A DNA stretch of 64,000 nt from Ecdyonurus torrentis. Taxonomy: Eukaryota; Arthropoda; Insecta; Ephemeroptera; Heptageniidae. The notes below the pieces were generated by a model. It saw nothing but the letters and a program-made list of their open reading frames with translations, did no database searches and was not told the origin of the DNA. A program made the translations under genes and the position numbers. The stretch is taken from positions 35,420,805 through 35,484,804 of the forward strand of contig OX439131.1 of the NCBI GenBank assembly GCA_949318235.1. The letters are read 5' to 3'. Shown piece after piece: positions 1 through 11,696 of the stretch (position 1 is its first letter; the number at the start of each line of letters is the position of its first letter).

Positions 1-483
1 ATAAAAATATTTTATCTTAAATATGTGTTATTTTTGTTGTTGTTATTTTTCCACTAGGTATTATTAAAAAAATAAATGTATTTAAATACATAAGAATTGT
101 ATGAAAATATTAAAAATAGAAGCAAAAACCTGAGCTAAATAGATCGCGAAGCCTTAATTTCATTTTCAAACAATATATTTAATTACTTCGAAATAATAAA
201 ATGGAATAAATTTTTTTTGAGCCATTTAACGTTTTTAATTAGTATTCGGTTTGAAGTGAAATAAATATATAAAAGCTTTTTGAAGTTGTTGACACAGTAG
301 TTTATAGTATATATGAGAGAGGTGACCAATTTCTCGCCACAAAAGCGCCACTTTGACATTTCTGGCGTATGTGCGGGTACACGCTGTGCACTTTGTGGTT
401 CATGTCGTACACAGCTAGCCATAGCTTTGCTCTGCTATCTGCTATATATATATATAGGGTTTATACTGTATACTGCTTTATAC

Positions 484-484
<1 letters not shown>

Positions 485-537
<53 letters not shown>
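485..537. repeat. (GA)n microsatellite
   Basis: Uninterrupted GA dinucleotide tract of about 50 bp. Apparent open frames across it encode only alternating Glu-Arg or Ser-Leu and are artefacts. Confidence 0.97.
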
Positions 538-542
<5 letters not shown>

Positions 543-821
543 TTAACCAGCTGGAAGCTACTGGAGAAGGAAACACACTGAATGGACAAATTAGTAATGG
601 ACAGACACAAATAACTATGACAGCACACAGAGTGAGAGAGGGAATTTCTAATGTAGATAATTGTGTACAGTGAATGTGGTTGTGTATGCGACAAAATACC
701 TAAAAGCTGCCCACATGTATGCTGAACAAATTACATTTAAAATTTAATTGTACATAGAAAACATAAAAATTGAATGAAGTTATAAAATAACGTCGACAAG
801 AAAAATATTGAAGATATTTAT

Positions 822-853
<32 letters not shown>

Positions 854-1099
854 GAAGATAAGGCCACCGTCTCCCCATACATGGTCTTCTAACAAAACAT
901 CATATAGCTAGAAGATAATTAGCTAACTTAATTTAAAACTTCATAATATTAAAAATAATAATAATAACAACAAAGTTTCATCTTATAGTTTCTGTGCGAA
1001 AAGAAAAAGATATTTGGGGAGGGTTGCTTTTTCATATTATGTTATACCCACACGCCAAAAATAAGTAACAAAAAAATGCATAAAATTTACTTCCATCCA

Positions 1100-1101
<2 letters not shown>

Positions 1102-1143
<42 letters not shown>
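1102..1143. repeat. (CT)n microsatellite
   Basis: Uninterrupted CT tract of about 40 bp. It lies just before the truncated end of the MITE copy at 1165-1400. Confidence 0.95.
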
Positions 1144-1148
<5 letters not shown>

Positions 1149-1164
1149 ACATTTTTATAAAAAC

Positions 1165-1400
1165 ATATGCACTATGCAAAAATTTTGAGAGCCTTTTGGA
1201 TGCTGTAAATATGTTGAATAGTATATCTCACGTATGTGAGAAAAATAACCATAATAACAAAAAATCAACAGATTTCTCACAGAAAATTGCCTAAAACAAA
1301 GTTTGTCCTATGCTCAGCGCTCAGCAATGTTGTTCACTACTTCAGTATGGTCTCAAAGCGCATTAAAAATGACGTCATCCGCATATACACCCTATATACA
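1165..1400 (-). mobile_element. Mariner-like MITE, truncated copy (family M1)
   Basis: Read on the - strand, this matches the copies at 30849-31178 and 43260-43566. Shared blocks include GACGTCAT near the end, then GCTCAGCATAGGACAAAC-like sequence, then TTTTTCTCACA. The end at about 1385-1400 reads CACCCTATATACAG, resembling the ACCCTGTATA terminus of the other copies and of the mariner remnants in this window. The opposite end is missing and the sequence soon gives way to a (CT)n tract. Confidence 0.7.
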
Positions 1401-2176
1401 GTACTGTATATAATAAATAATGCGATATGTTAAAGATCTTTCAAATACCATCATATATTTTAATATTTAAACTATCTTAAAACAAACGCTCAAGCTCAAT
1501 CTCTATATCTCTCTGCGTTTTAATTATTATCTTAAACTTTTGATGTTTTATATTGTTTTAGAATACTTCAAATTAAAAAAAATAACAAAGAGAGAAAATC
1601 TTTCAATATATACTGCATGAATATACCGCAAAGAAATTCGGGAAGAGTGCATAAATGCGAGTGTTACCGCAGTTGCCTTGCCATGGCATGCATGCTCCTA
1701 TCTTGAAGTATTTTTCCAGTACACGACGTACTCTTTCCAGCACTGTTTAATTATATTTACTAATTATTTTGTAAGTAAAATATTACATTTTAGTATTCTC
1801 ACGCAGATATGCGTACAGTATAATATTATATTATATTTTATATTAGATATATTTAAATGTTTCATTCATATAATTAAAAAAAAATTGTGGCTGCTATTAC
1901 AGCTTATTAATTAGACAATGCAACAGCAATTAATGGTTATTTGGCCGATTTTCAAACACATAAAAAGAAATGTGTAACTTTTTCTAACGCCAAAAGTTTG
2001 GAACGGTTTGGAAACTGAGTTAAAAAGTTTTGAAAAATTGCAGTATTTCACAAGAAATTTATCAATCATCCGAAAGAGGCAGCACAAGTCAGAGAATCGT
2101 CGCTCTACTTTGTTCTCCATTCTCTGTTGCGCTTTGCGCCACCGCACCGCCCAGTTATCTAGTAATTAAACGTGAG

Positions 2177-2186
2177 GTGACGTCAC
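2177..2186. promoter_or_regulatory. CRE/ATF palindrome in the RSU1 promoter region
   Basis: The decamer GTGACGTCAC contains the perfect TGACGTCA cAMP-response/ATF site. It lies about 110 bp upstream of the RSU1 start codon, in a GC-richer block (about 2095-2300) that is probably the promoter and 5' leader. Binding is inferred from the motif only. Confidence 0.5.
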
Positions 2187-2294
2187 GTAAGTGTAAAGTC
2201 GTCTGCTGATAAATAATTTCCTCTGTGTTTGATAAAAGACCCTGCGCGCGCAATGCAACAAGCACCAGTTTCGTGTATACCGACAAACACCAAG

Positions 2295-5200
2295 ATGTCA
2301 AAGGCAAAAAAAGTCATCGATGAAGCCAAGGAAATCCAAAATCCGGAGCTAGATTTGATGGATAAAGGCATTTCATCTTTTGAAGAAATGCCCGGACTCT
2401 GTGAGTATATTTGGATGCATGATCATAGCTGTTGCCTTAAAAGGTAAACTTGCAAAACAGGTTTTGTTTAGCTCGTCATCCTTCGCTGTGGTGGGTGTGG
2501 CTACGTAGAGGCTAAAAGTGGGTCGTTACACCCACATCACACATGGTTTTTCTTGGATCCTAAGCCAACATAAACCCCTAAAAATGCAAATATAATAAAC
2601 TAATATATCCTCCAAAATATAAATAAAATTTTGCAGTAAGCCAGACATGGCCCAGACCTAGGTCAATATACTGTCAATGTGCATGTAAACAAACCATGGA
2701 TGCAATGATCGACTATTTATGATCATATTATATATATTATGTATATGATTTTGGGAAATATTGTCGTTGTCTTACAAATTATGAATATTTTGTATTAAAA
2801 TTTCTTTTCATATATGAGCAGTCACAGTAATTTTTTAACTGCCAGGGAAAAAAAACTTCGCAAAACCCTCATACACACACCAGATACGCACCCGTCACTC
2901 ACACGCCACACAAAAAAACAATCCCATGCTAAAAATTGCCCATATCTATTCGCTATTCTACCCTATCTATTGTTATTCTTTGATCATCTTTCTTTATATA
3001 AAGCAATTTGCTGACACCTCAAGCTGATATGGTAGATTTGGTAGAGACTAAGTTGTTGGCATGCTACCCCTTTTTACGACATACGAAACGTGTTATTTAA
3101 AAATGGAAAAGGTTGAGTCTAAATTGATGGCACTTGGAGAAAGGTTGAGAACATTTTTGATGCCACCATTGAGTCTAATCCTAGGTCTGGTTATCCAATT
3201 TTTTTATTTTCAAGCCTAACTCATTTGGTTGCAGCAAAAATTATTTTATTTAGTGTTTTTCTTTAGCACGTCTACTTGGGATGTGTCAACAACTGGGTCT
3301 GAACCATACAGAACATTTGCATGATAACTGTACTTAAAACTGTTGCTTTAAATAAATTCTGTAGATAAAATATGTAATCAAAGAAAGGACAGCAGAAACC
3401 AACAAGCGCCTTACTACAATGAGTTCCTTAGCTTGGTAAAAGTCTTGATGGCACAGCTTATTACACAAATATATTTACAAGTATAAGTTTACCAATATGT
3501 TTAGAGGGCAACAGCCCTCTTCAGTTGCTTAGAGTACAGTGAAATAATACTTAACTATACTTTAAGCAACTGAAGAAGAGGACTGTTGCCCTTGAAACAT
3601 TTTAGTAAACTTGTAAATATTTGTGTAACCTGTGCCATCAAGACTTAAACCAAGCTACGGACCTCATTGTGGTAAGGTGCTATCCTTCTTTGTGGTTTCT
3701 GCTATCCTTTCTTTAATTACATATTCAAAACAAAATGATTTAACCTTACCTAATTAATTATTCAAAATATAAATTGAAAATTAAAAAATATAACAGAGTT
3801 CACAGGAAACTTTAATCATATGCTCAAAATTAAACTGTGATTTTGTTTTGTTTCAGTTAACATGTTGAACATCACTCGGCTGACTTTGAGCCACAACAAG
3901 ATAAGCAGTAAGTTCAAAATGACAGTTAAGATTATTTAATACTAATCATCTACTTGTATTACAGCTGTACCTCCAGGTTTGGCTAATCTAGTGAACCTCG
4001 AGATCCTCACTTTGGTTAATAATCAAATTGAAGAGCTACCCACCTCTCTCTCCTCCATGCCAAAGCTCCGCATTCTCAATGTTAGGTACGTTGAATAGAT
4101 AGAAACTTTTTTTTTTTTTTTTTAAACTAAATTTCACTGACTAATTTCATCATTTTGTCTTTAGTTCTCTAATTTAAAATTAAGCTTCTTCTCTAGATAA
4201 AATAAAATGAAAAAAACAAAAAAAAAAAACATTGCGGTTGATATGATGATGTTAAAAAAAAAACATTGAAAATACTGTAGTAGAAGAGATTAGAGCATGT
4301 TGAATTGGAAATTTATAAAATGCAAAGGTTCTCTAATTTATTCATAATAGGGAAATTCATAATTTACCTTCCATTCCTATTGAAAAAAAATGTACATATA
4401 CAGTATATTTTTAAACATTTTTAATTACTGAACTAAGAGAAATTGAGAGACGCTAACTTGCTTGATTTCATGATAATTTAATTGTCTAGTATGAATCGTC
4501 TTAACTCCCTGCCAAGAGGATTTGGTGCCTTTCCAGTTCTAGAAGTTCTGGACTTTACATACAACAACCTCAATGAGAGCAGCCTACCAGGAAACTTCTT
4601 CATGATTGGTAACTATCAGTGGCGGTCCTACGAATTTTGGGCCCGGGGACAGAAATCTGACAGGGCCCCCTCAATAGATGCGCGAAGCGCCAATAGCCCG
4701 CCGCAGGCGCGATTTTTTTTACCACGTGACTATTTACAGGCAATTCCGTGCATAAATTCAGTATACTTGTCAGTGCAGATAGCTTTAAGAAAAAAAAAAA
4801 AAAAAAAAATCTTTTTATTTTATATATATATATATATATATATTTTTAAACAATTAAACTTTAATTTAGAATGAAATATTTTTCAAAAAAAGTGTACAAA
4901 AATTCATAATGCAAATTAAATTATTTTTAATTACTTTGCAGATTTAGGCGAGATTAAGCGCATGCAAAAAATGTTTCCTTCATATTCTCAAAAAGCTAAA
5001 TTTTAGATTTTTTTTTTTTTTTTTTTCTGTTGGAATTATTTTCAAATTTCCGAAACAAACGTGATGTTCGTAAACGCTAGTCTCTTGCCAAAAAAAAATG
5101 CACATATTCTATTTGAATAGCCAAAGTTGATCGTCATCATCATTTAAGGAGCAGAGGACAAGGTCAATTTGACGAATACAAATGTTAAAATTTAGGTAGA

Positions 5201-6545
5201 TCAAGCTATAGTGTTTATTTATCATTGAACAATTTTTTACCTACGCCAGGCCAATGAGGAAGACTAAAAAAGTTTTCAGGGTAAAATTTTATTTCAAATT
5301 CTAAAAGAAGACATTGTCCTGAATCGATTTATTTGCAGAATTGTAAATTTTAAGTTCAATAAGCATTTCTATTAAAAAAAAAGAATGAAAAAATCAAAAA
5401 ATGTCAACACGCAATACCTCTATGCATGCGGGCATAGGAAAAGTTACCGTAACGTCAGTTTAAGAATTTTAAAAAGAATTAATACTCAATGAGCTCAAAG
5501 CTTAGAAATGTCCATATCTATCGACTTAGGACATTGCCCTCTTTTAGAATGAAAATGCAATAAAATAACACCCTGAAATATTTTAAGTCTTCATTATAAT
5601 TCTAGTTCTATAGTAAGTATAGTTTATTTTACCTTTTTAAACCAGGGAGGCCCTTGTTTAAAAATATAAGAAAATACTAAAGTATTATTACTAGTAAATT
5701 AAAGAGATATTGTATTTTTTTTCTGTAGATTTATATTATGCTTTAGTTTTTTTTTTTTTATTTATTTTATTTTTTTTTTTTTTACATTATAAATTTGTTT
5801 GGATAATTTGTTTGCTAGGAATAATTTTACTAAATGAAAATCATTAAATTGGTTCTTAAACTTCTCTCTCTCTCTCTTCTCTTCCCGTCCCTTAAGTTCC
5901 TTTTTTTTTCTATTTTTTTTTAGCTTATTTGAATTTTTTATATGTAGGCCTCGTCCCGGGCCCCCCAAACCTAGTGGGCCCGGGGATATCCGCCCCTCAA
6001 TCCCCCCTGTAGGACCGCCACTGGTAACTATTTACATTTACATGTAATAATAAATTTACTTCTTTTAACTATATTTTATAGTCGGGAAGTATCGCATCTA
6101 TTGGTTTAATTTGGTCTGTAATATCATATGGTGAGGACAAGTTATACAACTAAAACAAGTTACTAAAATATCAATCATGTATATCGTCTCTATCGCGTCA
6201 AAATGTTTCAAATGAAATTATCACGAGTGCGCCAAACGTTCCATCTGACAATGTAAACCGTATGTAGATGGAACGTTTGACGAGCTCGTGATAATTTTAT
6301 TTGAAATATTTTGACGCGATAGAGATGATATATAAATCTTGTGATTGGTTCAATCCAATACATTAAAAAATAAATAAACGACTCAGTCAGCTTATTCTTG
6401 ACTTTTCAGAACAAACCTTTGTGACCACAAATTACATAATTTATGGTTCACCAAATCTATAATTAAATTAATCCTATTACTTTAATTTGTTGTAACTTAA
6501 AAAATTTATGTATAAAAAATGAAAACTTAAATTTATTTCCAGATA

Positions 6546-6624
<79 letters not shown>

Positions 6625-8983
6625 TATGTATTTTATAAAAATAAGAAAAAACCCATTGTGGTTGATATATGATGTTAAAAAATCAAAAAAGAAATTTATG
6701 AAAGAAATAGTAGGAGAAACATTAGAGCTTTAATCAAAGTAATTAATCAGGCTAATCCCAAGTCCCAATTAACTATACATTGGAGAATCATTACATTTTA
6801 TTAATGTTCAATATCTCTGTCCTACTATTTTCTATTATAAGTTTTTCATCTGTATAACATCTTAAAGGTATTTTTTTGTATATTATTCTATTTTTGAGCT
6901 TAAGATTTATGCATATTATTTACCTAGAATTTATTTAGTTTATTATTATTACTAATTTTGTACTTTCGTTGCAGAATCTTTGAGAGCTTTATACCTTGGG
7001 GATAATGATTTTGAATTCCTGCCACCTGAAATTGGCAACCTAAAGAATCTCCAAATTGTAAGTTCACGTTTTATTTGTATTTTAGAAAACCATTGAAAAA
7101 TTACTGATTATATTTTGCTGTTCTATGGCATTAAGGTAGCTAGGATTGCAAATAATAAATTATCAAGCAATATAAATGTTTGTGATGTGAAAATCTTATT
7201 TTGTTTTGCAGTTAGTCTTGCGAGAAAATGACTTGATTGATTTACCCAAAGAAATTGGAGAACTGACTCGTCTCCGAGAGCTTCATATTCAAGGCAATCG
7301 TCTCACCATGCTTCCTCCTGAACTTGGTACGTAAATAATTAATTGTTGAGTAAAAAACTATTTCAGTTTGATTGTTTATGAAAGGAAAGAATAGGAAAAC
7401 CAACAAGCACCTTACTGCAATGAAGTCCATAGCTAGGAATTCCATAGTCTAGCTATGGAATTTATCATGGTAAAACACTAGTTTGTTTTTTCTAATCGTT
7501 TCTTTGATAACATATGGGTACGTTAATAAGTGAGAATTGAACATTTTGCTCACAAACTGAAGTACAAACTATTTGTTAGGCCTATAAAGTAAATTATTAT
7601 TATATGGTCATCTCAAGTTGGCAACCAATAACAACAGCCCATTTTAAATTTATCAGGAGAAAAAAGAAGTTGTAATAATATAAACCATATAAGCTTATTG
7701 ACTTGATCATACCATAATGCAAATAAAATAATTTGAGTTGACTGAATAAAATGTACAATTGTAATTCCTGTTTATTGTTATTGTAAAAATATTGAAAGAG
7801 AGAAAGAAACAATGAAAAAACAAAAAGTAAAAATTGCTTGGAAATATTCCAATAGAAACGCCAATAAATGCTGCATACGTACTAAATTGTTCTTAATTTG
7901 TACAGGCAACTTGGACATGGTTAGCAGTAAGTCAGTGCTGAAGATAGAAGGTAACCCATGGGTGACTCCCATTGCTGATCAACTTCAAGTTGGAGTGTCA
8001 CACGTATTGGATTACATTCGCACAGAGACGTACAGATTGTAAGTACTTATACAAACATTGAAAACTACAAAATGAGATAAAGCTAAATGAGGATTTAAAA
8101 TATTTATGCAAGTCTCTATAAAAATTAATTTTATTTGCTTGAGAAATGAAGACTTGTGCATTATAAGTTTAATATTAGTCACACATTAGGGAAATCCATC
8201 GTGGTTTGATAATAATTTTTTTTTTTTTTAATTGATAATAAATAACAGCCCATTACTATACACTGCTATCATGTAAATACACGTAGCCATAATGTGAACA
8301 GAGGCAATAGAATATAATGAAAGGAATAGACCAGAGAAAAACATAAGCATTTATATCACAAAACACTTGATGGGATTTACATAAATAACTTTAGTTTGTC
8401 TCAAAACCCAACAGTAGCCCCGTAGCAGTGATCAGAAAATTCTATTTCTGCAACCCACACAACATTTTCATACTAATTTTTGCATGTTTCTGACGTCATA
8501 AACATGAATTTTCACACAAATAGCATACTTTACAGTTGTTTCACGCTCTCTTGTGGGGCTACATTAGCATTCTGGTAAAAATTGTCATCATTTTTGAAAA
8601 TCCCATTTTGTGTTTATTCATTAAAAAGCACATGTTGTCTTATGTGTTCTATGGCTTGAAAGAAAAGAAAGAAAAAAAAAGTTGAAGAATATAACAAAAA
8701 TGCATAAAATATTTTTTAAATGTAATTTACAATTGTTGCGGCAGACCTGATTTGTTGTATTCTTTTTATATATTCTATGGCATATGTTCTCATTATGGCT
8801 TTGTGTATTTTTCTGAATTATAGCTATATAATTAATCATAATTAATTAATACGTTAATAACAGTAAGCTGTAGTAATGTATTTCTCCCTCAGCTTGTACA
8901 ATCGTTACACGACTTCTCGAGGCGCTCCTCCTCCAAAGACCATTGACAAATCTAAGAAGCTGTCTCGTCGTCAACATAGCTAG
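2295..8983 (+). CDS. RSU1: Ras suppressor protein 1 (leucine-rich-repeat adaptor)
   Basis: Eight exons join in phase: 2295-2400, 3857-3907, 3965-4085, 4490-4608, 6975-7057, 7212-7326, 7906-8038, 8893-8983 (TAG). They give 272 aa; human RSU1 has 277. The N-terminus MSKAKK and the stretches NNQIEELP, LPRGFG, EVLDFTYNNL, LPGNFF, LRALYLGDNDFE, LPKEIGEL, HIQGNRLT and NPWVTPIADQ are those of RSU1, and the tail ends in the family's KSKK-x-SR-type basic segment. The body is a run of about seven leucine-rich repeats (residues ~40-200). In other animals RSU1 binds a LIM domain of PINCH in the ILK-PINCH-parvin complex at integrin adhesions and restrains Ras/JNK signalling; the Drosophila orthologue is icarus. 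Start chosen by alignment to the vertebrate MSK start, with A at -3; an in-frame ATG at 2253 would add 14 residues. All introns are GT-AG. Confidence 0.97.
2401..3856 (+). other. RSU1 intron 1
   Basis: GT-AG intron of 1,456 bp after codon 35 plus one base. It contains one long inverted-repeat element at 3371-3724. The remainder is AT-rich sequence in which I see nothing recognisable. Confidence 0.9.
3371..3724. repeat. Foldback (long inverted repeat) element, family F1
   Basis: The left arm (about 3371-3535) and the right arm (about 3570-3724) are imperfect reverse complements over roughly 150 bp. TATGTAATCAAAGAAAGG pairs with CCTTTCTTTAATTACATA, and CCTTAGCTTGG pairs with CCAAGCTACGG. The centre is a short AT-rich loop, with GGGCAACAGCCCTCTTCAGT on one side and its imperfect complement on the other. 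It lies inside RSU1 intron 1. A related shorter copy is at 7380-7513. No coding capacity. Confidence 0.85.
3908..3964 (+). other. RSU1 intron 2, 57 bp with a perfect branch-point motif
   Basis: A very short GT-AG intron (donor GTAAGT, acceptor TTACAG). It carries a perfect TACTAAT branch-point motif at 3940-3946, 18 bases before the acceptor AG. Confidence 0.95.
4609..4616. repeat. hAT target-site duplication, left copy (also the exon 4 splice donor)
   Basis: GTAACTAT is repeated at 6024-6031 on the other side of the element. Its first bases are the GT donor of RSU1 exon 4. Confidence 0.93.
4617..6023. mobile_element. hAT-type DNA transposon, non-autonomous (family H1), in RSU1 intron 4
   Basis: Ends are inverted repeats: CAGTGGCGGTCCTACG at the left, and CTGTAGGACCGCCACTG at the right. 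Both are flanked by the identical 8-bp direct repeat GTAACTAT (4609-4616 and 6024-6031), the 8-bp target duplication typical of hAT elements. Length is 1,407 bp. Subterminal zones are GC-rich with GGGCCCGGGG-type motifs, while the interior is AT-rich with homopolymers. No transposase open frame is visible, so it is probably a deletion derivative. A second MITE (5065-5178) lies inside it. Confidence 0.93.
5065..5178. mobile_element. Short hairpin MITE, older copy (family P1), nested in the hAT element
   Basis: Starts TGTTCGTAAACGC and ends TTTGACGAATA. The interior ATTTGAATAGCCAAAGTTGATC matches, in inverse orientation, the better preserved copy at 30194-30293. Terminal repeats are partly decayed. 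Confidence 0.7.
6024..6031. repeat. hAT target-site duplication, right copy
   Basis: GTAACTAT, a perfect copy of 4609-4616. Here the GT follows the transposon end rather than an exon. Confidence 0.93.
6179..6334. repeat. Large near-perfect palindrome (stem about 68 bp)
   Basis: The left arm at about 6181-6246 and the right arm at 6266-6333 are reverse complements with only a few mismatches. CTATCGCGTCAAAAT pairs with ATTTTGACGCGATAG, and AAACGTTCCATCT pairs with AGATGGAACGTTT. The loop is 19 bp. It looks like a foldback MITE without coding capacity, lying in RSU1 intron 4. Confidence 0.9.
6547..6620. repeat. (CT)n microsatellite
   Basis: Uninterrupted CT tract of about 74 bp within RSU1 intron 4. 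Confidence 0.97.
7380..7513. repeat. Foldback element, short derivative of family F1
   Basis: The left part resembles the left arm of the element at 3371-3724 (CCAACAAGCACCTTACTGCAA versus CCAACAAGCGCCTTACTACAA). The right part ends with TTTCTTTGATAACATA, the inverted counterpart. The core GAATTCCATAGTCTAGCTATGGAATT is itself an inverted repeat. It lies in RSU1 intron 6. Confidence 0.7.
8321..8658 (+). mobile_element. TTAA-type MITE (family T1), copy 1, in RSU1 intron 7
   Basis: About 338 bp, closely similar along its whole length to 38066-38411 and to the outer parts of 58970-59528. Imperfect terminal inverted repeats: AAGGAATAGACCAG at the left, and TTCTATGGCTT at the right. Flanks are TGAA/TTGAA, possibly degenerate TTAA. 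It carries a perfect TGACGTCA at 8491-8498. No coding capacity. Confidence 0.8.
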
Positions 8984-9098
8984 TCATATTATCTTTCTAC
9001 CTGCCTGACTCTCTGACTTTACCAAGCAGCCTTGTGTTCAACATTCTCTTCTACTTAAGATATCAATCTCAATACTTTTGTGTTACTCAAAATCCATA

Positions 9099-9131
9099 AA
9101 TAAACTCAGATATATTCAACCTTAAAATAAA
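9099..9131 (+). other. RSU1 polyadenylation signals
   Basis: AATAAA hexamers at 9099-9104 and 9126-9131, about 120-150 bp after the RSU1 stop codon. They are the first good candidates for 3'-end formation. Confidence 0.6.
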
Positions 9132-10898
9132 GATGCTACTTAAAAAATATATATTTCAAAACAAGATACAGATGGTTTCGTCTTTACTGTGTTTTTTTAC
9201 AATTGTTAGATAATAATTCTTTTATAATTTTTAAAAAAATAATCCGTTTATACTTCTAAAAATATATATATATATATTATTGAAAGAAATGAAAGGGTTT
9301 AACTTTTGTGCCTTTTAGAGTTATTGTGCAATAATAAAAATGTTATTCTACTGAGTCTAATAAAAAAAAATGTTTAATATTAATAATTATAATGCTAGAA
9401 AAAAAATGCTTACTTAAAATGAATGACAGAATTGCTTTAGATGCATGTTTGGATTTGACAGCTAAATATTTATAACTGATAAAAAATTTTGTCTCATTTT
9501 TATGTCCAGCATTAATAAAAAATAATATAAATATATATAAAAGCATGATCAGAAGCCTTATAATAATCTACTTAATTACTGGTCCTAAAAAGTTTATAAA
9601 AACCTTAATATTATAATAATACTAAAATATAATGTCACACCCTTTGCCTTATTATAATAGAATATAAGTATAGCAAAATATTACAAATGATGCACAAATA
9701 ATATAGCAGAGTAATTGTTATGTACGTTTTAAATTAATTTATTAATTCAATAATGGTGCCATTTACCTAATGCCTAATGTAATAAGTGCATGGCATATAC
9801 AGAGAATATTGTATCTTTCTGTTAACATTTTTAATGATCTGATTTCATATTTAATTTCATTTTACTATGATATCCTAGTAAAAATCCTAACTTAAAATAA
9901 GTTGTTTTTGACACTGATGTTTTAATTTTAAAAGTATTTTACTAATAAGTATTTTTTAACTACATATACTAAATGTTAAATTTTAATAATAAAATTATTT
10001 AATATATTAAAATAGCATGTTTTTCATTTCCTCATAATATAAGATTATATAGTATCAATAATATTACTTAATATTTGATAATATTGATTATGTATTAATA
10101 AATTTATTATGATATGATACTACCTCATAATATTTTATTGCAAGAAAATATAGTAATAATAATAAAAGAACCATAAATATATTGTTTAGTTTTTTTTTTT
10201 TTCTTTTAGCCAAAAAGTAAAAAGAGTGACGTCATAATAATCTCAGCCAATCTCAATGACTATATAATTATCTTAAATTAATTTAATATTGAAATTATAC
10301 AATATATTATACTCAAAATTAGACTATATTAACGAAGACAATATTGAGTCTATATAAACTTCCTTTTTTGACATTATATATTACGCAGGACTCTGGCTGA
10401 AGAGGGGGAGGGGGATCTTACATCGGAGGCATGCGACTGTCTTCAAAATAAAGCCCGCTTTGATTGTTAAATGAATAATACCAAGAAGAAAAAAATTAAG
10501 TTTTATCCGCTTTATTTAACTAGATAAAGTATTTTAGCAAATATTTATGTCGAAAGTTATAACCAAAAATTATTGTTCAGGTCAAGGTTGACGCAAGGTA
10601 AGGTGCATTGACACAGCTGCTATAGTTGTGTCTGCACAGTCAAGTGCATCAATCCTCTCTTAATTTGCAGCTGTGATGTGACGCGCCTGGATCTTATCCA
10701 TGATCTTATCTGTCCATCGTCTTGTCAACACTACAATAAAATATTTACACAGAGTTCCGCTCTCTCGTTCATAAATCGCTCTTTGATGCGACTTGGTTAT
10801 ATATATATAATAGTGCAAAACCTTTACACCATTTACATTGAAAAAAAAAAAAAAAAAAAAATGTAAATGTAAGTAATGTCATAAAAACCATGAAACAG
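9132..10898. other. Intergenic AT-rich sequence
   Basis: No gene or clear transposon seen. It holds homopolymer tracts and a perfect TGACGTCA at 10227-10234. A GC-richer patch at about 10390-10460 was not recognised. Confidence 0.6.
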
Positions 10899-11696
10899 TT
10901 ATACAGTTTTTTTTTTTTTTTTTTTTTTTTTAATTTTTACTATTTTAGAGGCTGATTTCACTTTGAAATTTTTTTACAATTGCAACTTGTTATATATCAA
11001 ATTGAAGCACAAATTTTGACATTTTTAAAAATGTTTGCAAAAAAGAGTTATGGCAAGTGGTTTTTATTTTAATCAGTAAATGGCATAAGAGCTCATTTTT
11101 GAAGGAAAAACTTTTGATTGTGCCAGATTTTGATGTAAACAAAGGCTGGATTGGCTGAGATCGACCCACAGCTTGGGCACCGAGATCACCAGACTTCACC
11201 ACACCTGATTTTTTCTTGTGGGACGTCAAAGACAAAGTGTTTAAGACTCCAGTGCAAGATATCCCAGAGTTGAAGCGACACCATCAGGATTACTGATCCT
11301 ATCGAGTCCATCACGGCTTAGATGCTCCGCAACGCGTGTGGCTCGAACTGCAGTTTCGACTTGACAACTGCCGGGCTACAAATGGTTCCCACATGGAGAA
11401 ACCTTAATGTCATTTGCTTATCATCACTTTAAACTAAGAAAAAAAATTAATAAGAGGTTTTTTATTTTTTTAGGAAAACGCTGTTTGCTAACGTCTGTTT
11501 TTCGAAAAAAACGCTCTTCGTATTGTTTTGCATCTAGTCAAAAGAAAAATCGACAAATCACATTTTTAAAAACAGAAAATTAAGCAAATGTCAAAACTTA
11601 AGCTTTTATTTGATGTATAATAAGTCTAATTTGTCAATAAACTTTGTATTAAAAAACGCTTCTGAAAAAGTAAAAATTTAAATAAACACCCTGTAT
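10899..11696 (+). mobile_element. Decayed mariner-like element, copy 1
   Basis: Contains the 3' part of a mariner transposase reading frame on the + strand, with the SPDxTxxDFFLW block (third catalytic Asp in the SPD motif) at about 11175-11225. DKVFKTPVQDIPELKR follows, then the RLDNCRATNG tail after frame breaks. The right end reads AAACACCCTGTAT and the left end begins ATACAG, consistent with TA-flanked mariner termini. Length is about 0.8 kb against about 1.3 kb for intact elements, so the 5' half of the transposase is gone. It is about 90% similar to the copy at 24612-25394. Confidence 0.85.

Larger units (their letters stand above)
1..2150. other. Upstream AT-rich non-coding region
   Basis: No gene is recognised here. 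The stretch holds a (GA)n tract at about 485-537, a short (AAG)n tract at 831-857, a (CT)n tract at 1102-1143, and a truncated copy of a mariner-like MITE at about 1165-1400. A somewhat GC-richer patch at 305-440 lies in short open frames, but they show no family resemblance and run into the (GA)n tract. Confidence 0.7.

Noticed and set aside
313..546. Open frame with a Cys-rich start (CAGTRCALCGSC)
   Set aside because: It has no family resemblance, runs into the (GA)n tract and lacks splice signals.
11150..11400. Functional mariner transposase
   Set aside because: Stops and frame breaks interrupt the frame and the N-terminal half is missing in both copies.
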